A DNA stretch of 64,000 bases from NCBI GenBank assembly GCA_964416195.1, contig CAYQDB010000005.1, positions 62,001-126,000 of the forward strand, read 5' to 3'. This document shows positions 61,893-64,000 of this stretch, in pieces. Positions within the stretch are counted from its first letter, which is position 1. Each line of letters starts with the position of its first letter. The DNA is from CAYQDB01 sp964416195 (GTDB lineage Bacteria; Zixibacteria; MSB-5A5; GN15; FEB-12). Below the pieces are notes generated by a model. That model ran no database searches. It was not told the origin of the DNA and worked only from the letters and a program-made list of their open reading frames with translations. Both the position numbers and the translations under genes were made by a program.

Positions 61893-63089
61893 CTACCCCA
61901 TAGGCTGGTCTATATCTAAGGACAATCCAGGGGGCCGATAGGTGTCCCGGTAGTAGTCGTTGACATAACCAGGTACCGGTCTTAGCTCATCCAGCCAGTA
62001 GGCGTCATCATCCCGGTGGCAGACAAAAAAGCGCTGTTCGTCTCTCAGATGCTTGGCACGATGGTACTTGAGATAGATATGTCGATGGTCAACACCGACA
62101 ATTTCTATCTTACCGGACCCATGCGACATAACATACTTAACCCGCTTGGCCAATCCCGAGCATTTCTTCTTGGCCTGTTCAACCTTGCGGTAGGCCTCGA
62201 CAATCGGTACCCGATATGGGTAGTTGCCTGCCGTTGGACGTCCCTGGAAGACATAGTACTGCTGCACGCCCATGTATGACAACTCGTTCCAGAGCGTCGC
62301 CATTGTCTCCGTGTCATCTGAAATACCGCGACTAAGAGGATTCTGGTTGACGCAGATGACACCAGCCCTAATCAACCGACTGATGGCCTCGCGCGCCTCA
62401 GGTGTGAGTTCCCGGGGGTGGTCAAAATGGCACATCAGGTATATGCGGCGGTCGGGAAGGGAGTACTTGCTGAACATTTCCATGAGGGCGTCATCATTAA
62501 TGAAACGGTAAGGGTTATAAGCCGGCATCTTGGACCCAATGCGGATTATCCTCACGTGCTCTATCTTATGCAGGGCACTGATAATTTTCTCCAGCTTGGC
62601 CGTGTCCAGAATCATCGGTTCCCCGCCCGTGAGGAGAACATTGTCCGCTTCCGGGTGCTGGTGGATATACTCAATACTGGGTCTTATATCATAAGTCACC
62701 TCATCACTGCTGTTCATAAAGAGGCGTTTCCGGAAACAGTAACGACAGAAACCTGCGCAAACCTCGTTCACTAATAACAGCACAGTCGTGGCATACTTGT
62801 GTTGAACACCCTTGTGAACAGTGACCTTGTGTTCACTTGAAGCATCCAAATCACCCCATGCAAGCAACTCATCTTCGTGGGGTATGATGAGCCTCCTGAT
62901 CGGATCATCCGGGTTGTTCCAGTCGATCAGGTCGAGGTAATAATCCGTAGCCCGGAAGGCATATATCTGAGTGACTTCACTGAGCTTGGCCCTTTCGGCG
63001 TCCGTCAACTGAGGTATCTTGTCAAGGCTGCGGATATACCTTACTCTCGGCCGTTCTTGGCCGAATCCATGTTTGTATTTTGATCTCAT
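61893..63089 (-). CDS. KamA family radical SAM aminomutase
   Basis: A 398-aa radical SAM protein of the lysine 2,3-aminomutase group. The CxxxCxxC cluster motif is CAGFCRYCFRKRLF near residue 125, GGEPMILDT follows, and the PLP/SAM region has PLSRGISDDTETMATLW. It has no clear PLP lysine region like the classic KamA; the subfamily found in FCB bacteria is shorter. The substrate is therefore unclear (lysine or a peptide/EF-P-type lysine). ATG 63089 has GGAGG upstream. The transcript has a leader of about 190 bases. Confidence 0.85.
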   Translation of the reverse strand: MRSKYKHGFGQERPRVRYIRSLDKIPQLTDAERAKLSEVTQIYAFRATDYYLDLIDWNNPDDPIRRLIIPHEDELLAWGDLDASSEHKVTVHKGVQHKYATTVLLLVNEVCAGFCRYCFRKRLFMNSSDEVTYDIRPSIEYIHQHPEADNVLLTGGEPMILDTAKLEKIISALHKIEHVRIIRIGSKMPAYNPYRFINDDALMEMFSKYSLPDRRIYLMCHFDHPRELTPEAREAISRLIRAGVICVNQNPLSRGISDDTETMATLWNELSYMGVQQYYVFQGRPTAGNYPYRVPIVEAYRKVEQAKKKCSGLAKRVKYVMSHGSGKIEIVGVDHRHIYLKYHRAKHLRDEQRFFVCHRDDDAYWLDELRPVPGYVNDYYRDTYRPPGLSLDIDQPMG

Positions 63090-63218
63090 AAGAGCTCCCT
63101 CCTTCCAAGGCTGAGGGGTTATCTCCACTGAAACCACACCGCGCCACGGCTTTATTACTCGTTGTTGCTCGAGGTCACAAACCCTTTGGGCCGATTGGTC
63201 AACCCATATTGATTATCA

Positions 63219-63265
63219 ACTCAGACTTAGCTGAGTGCCAAGGGCGGGAGTGGTTCTCGAACCAC
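63219..63265 (-). promoter_or_regulatory. Two hairpins in the kamA leader
   Basis: ACTCAG with CTGAGT (63219-63236, six-base loop) and GTGGTTC with GAACCAC (63250-63265, very short loop) lie between the kamA promoter and its ATG. They may affect translation or stability. No known riboswitch pattern was recognised. Confidence 0.4.
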
Positions 63266-63285
63266 ACTAAGAAACCTAGCTTTTT

Positions 63286-63313
63286 AATATACTACATTAA
63301 CCTTATATGTCAA
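63286..63313 (-). promoter_or_regulatory. Promoter of the KamA gene
   Basis: Minus strand: TTGACA (63313-63308), 16-base spacer, TATATT (63291-63286). The transcript would start near 63278, about 190 bases before the ATG at 63089. The interval 63314-63583 is AT-rich and holds no supported gene. Confidence 0.65.
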
Positions 63314-63583
63314 TATTTGCCGTATAATTTTTCCCGATTACCTAACCAGATCACCGGATATTACCTCTGCTGGCTCATTTGTATAATCTATTAGCTACCA
63401 ATGCGTTATGGTTATTTTCAGCCTGCGCGTCGATATTATTTTCATTATGGGATAATTATGAAGAATAAGTCGTCTACTACCAATGGGTTGCAGCTCACCG
63501 CCAACGAAGCGCTGACAGGCATAGGAGTAAGAGCGAGCCTAAACCGATGTGTCTGGTACCTACAATAAAGTATAAAATAATAT

Positions 63584-63611
63584 TTGACAGTATCTGAGTA
63601 CATCATATTAT
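63584..63611 (+). promoter_or_regulatory. Promoter of the HTH-DUF2087 gene
   Basis: TTGACA (63584-63589), 16-base spacer, TATTAT (63606-63611). An AAGGAAAGGAG Shine-Dalgarno (63620-63630) lies seven bases before the ATG at 63638. Confidence 0.65.
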
Positions 63612-63637
63612 CCTAATATAAGGAAAGGAGATACTCC

Positions 63638-64000
63638 ATGGAATACTCCGAAGGAATTATCAAGAACACGGAGTTTTTTACCACTTCCGAGCTGGCTGAT
63701 AAGCTCAAGATGAATGTTCAAGTTATTACCCGGAAAGTGCAGGCCGGCGAAATCAGCGCCTACAAGATCGGCAAAGACTGGCGGATACCTGAGCAATCGG
63801 TCTATGAATGGTTGGAAGAACATTCGAACAAAAAGTCGAAGGCTTCCACAAAGCAGAAAGTAGTAGCCAACTTCGTCAAAGATGACCATATCGAAAAACT
63901 GCCCGCACAGCGAAGGAAACGCAAGTTCCTGCTTGAGTATATCCTGGCGCAATTCGAACCGAACCGTCTCTACAGCGAGGACGAGGTCAACAAAGTCATC
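63638..64000 (+). CDS. Excisionase-type HTH protein with DUF2087 domain, cut by window end
   Basis: 121 codons are present and the frame is open to the end. The N-terminal part is a MerR/excisionase-like winged helix: FFTTSELADKLKMNVQVITR, KVQAGEISAYKIGKDWRIPE, YEWLEEH. After a basic linker comes the start of DUF2087: VANFVKDDHIEKLPAQRRKR, KFLLEYILAQFEPNRLYSED. DUF2087 occurs in transcription regulators, often at the C-terminus. It is probably a DNA-binding regulator with an unknown target; the start is well fixed by promoter and Shine-Dalgarno. Confidence 0.87.
   Translation, partial: MEYSEGIIKNTEFFTTSELADKLKMNVQVITRKVQAGEISAYKIGKDWRIPEQSVYEWLEEHSNKKSKASTKQKVVANFVKDDHIEKLPAQRRKRKFLLEYILAQFEPNRLYSEDEVNKVI

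Overview
The window looks like a chromosomal segment of a Gram-negative bacterium of the FCB/Zixibacteria type. This is inferred from gene content, not from rRNA: a type I dockerin protein, an exosortase/EpsI pair, a DUF5683 protein, a KamA-like radical SAM enzyme and small intergenic hairpin repeats. About fifty protein genes are supported, along with two tRNAs, the RNase P RNA, several promoters, two terminators and many short palindromic repeats. One run of exactly 100 N (55074-55173) is a scaffold gap, so this is a draft or metagenome assembly.

Layout. 1-6323 (minus): a purine operon (purN-purC-purH) with rnr downstream. Upstream of purN lie the wrecked remains of gatB and gatA. 6465-8888: a large KAP-family P-loop ATPase next to that scar. 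9014-13136: an M3 oligoendopeptidase, a lipoprotein, a small membrane protein and thyX. 13304-15140: an accessory patch with an unknown protein, a cluster of palindromic repeats, a DUF559 nuclease bounded by inverted repeats, and a YbjQ protein. 15386-26146 (plus): M32 carboxypeptidase, trkA-trkH, a metallophosphoesterase, an H1-like/SWIB DNA-binding protein, DUF1015, and serA-serC. 26152-29504 (minus): exosortase, EpsI, a UbiA-type prenyltransferase and DUF6599. 29659-31216: a lipid kinase and DUF5683. 31213-40546 (minus): HD-GYP, HEAT protein, meaB, recJ, rnpB, guaB, a zinc-ribbon protein and two tRNAs. 40775-45072: an envelope/secreted cluster with a MepA-like endopeptidase, a beta-propeller protein and a dockerin protein. 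45212-50427: a membrane TPR protein interrupted by an amber codon, a GAF-SpoIIE phosphatase and an MFS permease. 50561-59512: ruvC-ruvA-ruvB, queA, ispD, ispF, DedA, ddl, a HAD protein and a GT39 enzyme. 59996-64000: an HNH endonuclease, a secreted protein, KamA and an HTH-DUF2087 protein cut by the window end.

The most noteworthy signals are these. First, the DUF559 gene is framed by related inverted repeats that appear to supply its ribosome-binding site, start codon and C-terminal tail; this could be a small mobile or repeat-associated unit. Second, the gatAB operon is decayed beside a KAP ATPase. Third, several genes have good sigma70-like promoters whose -10 box lies only 6-10 bases before the start codon, which predicts leaderless mRNAs (rnr, the 13304 gene, the lipid kinase, the TPR gene, the GAF-SpoIIE gene and ruvC). 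Fourth, a lysine-rich histone-like tail is joined to a SWIB domain. All functional statements come from reading motifs; no database search was run.
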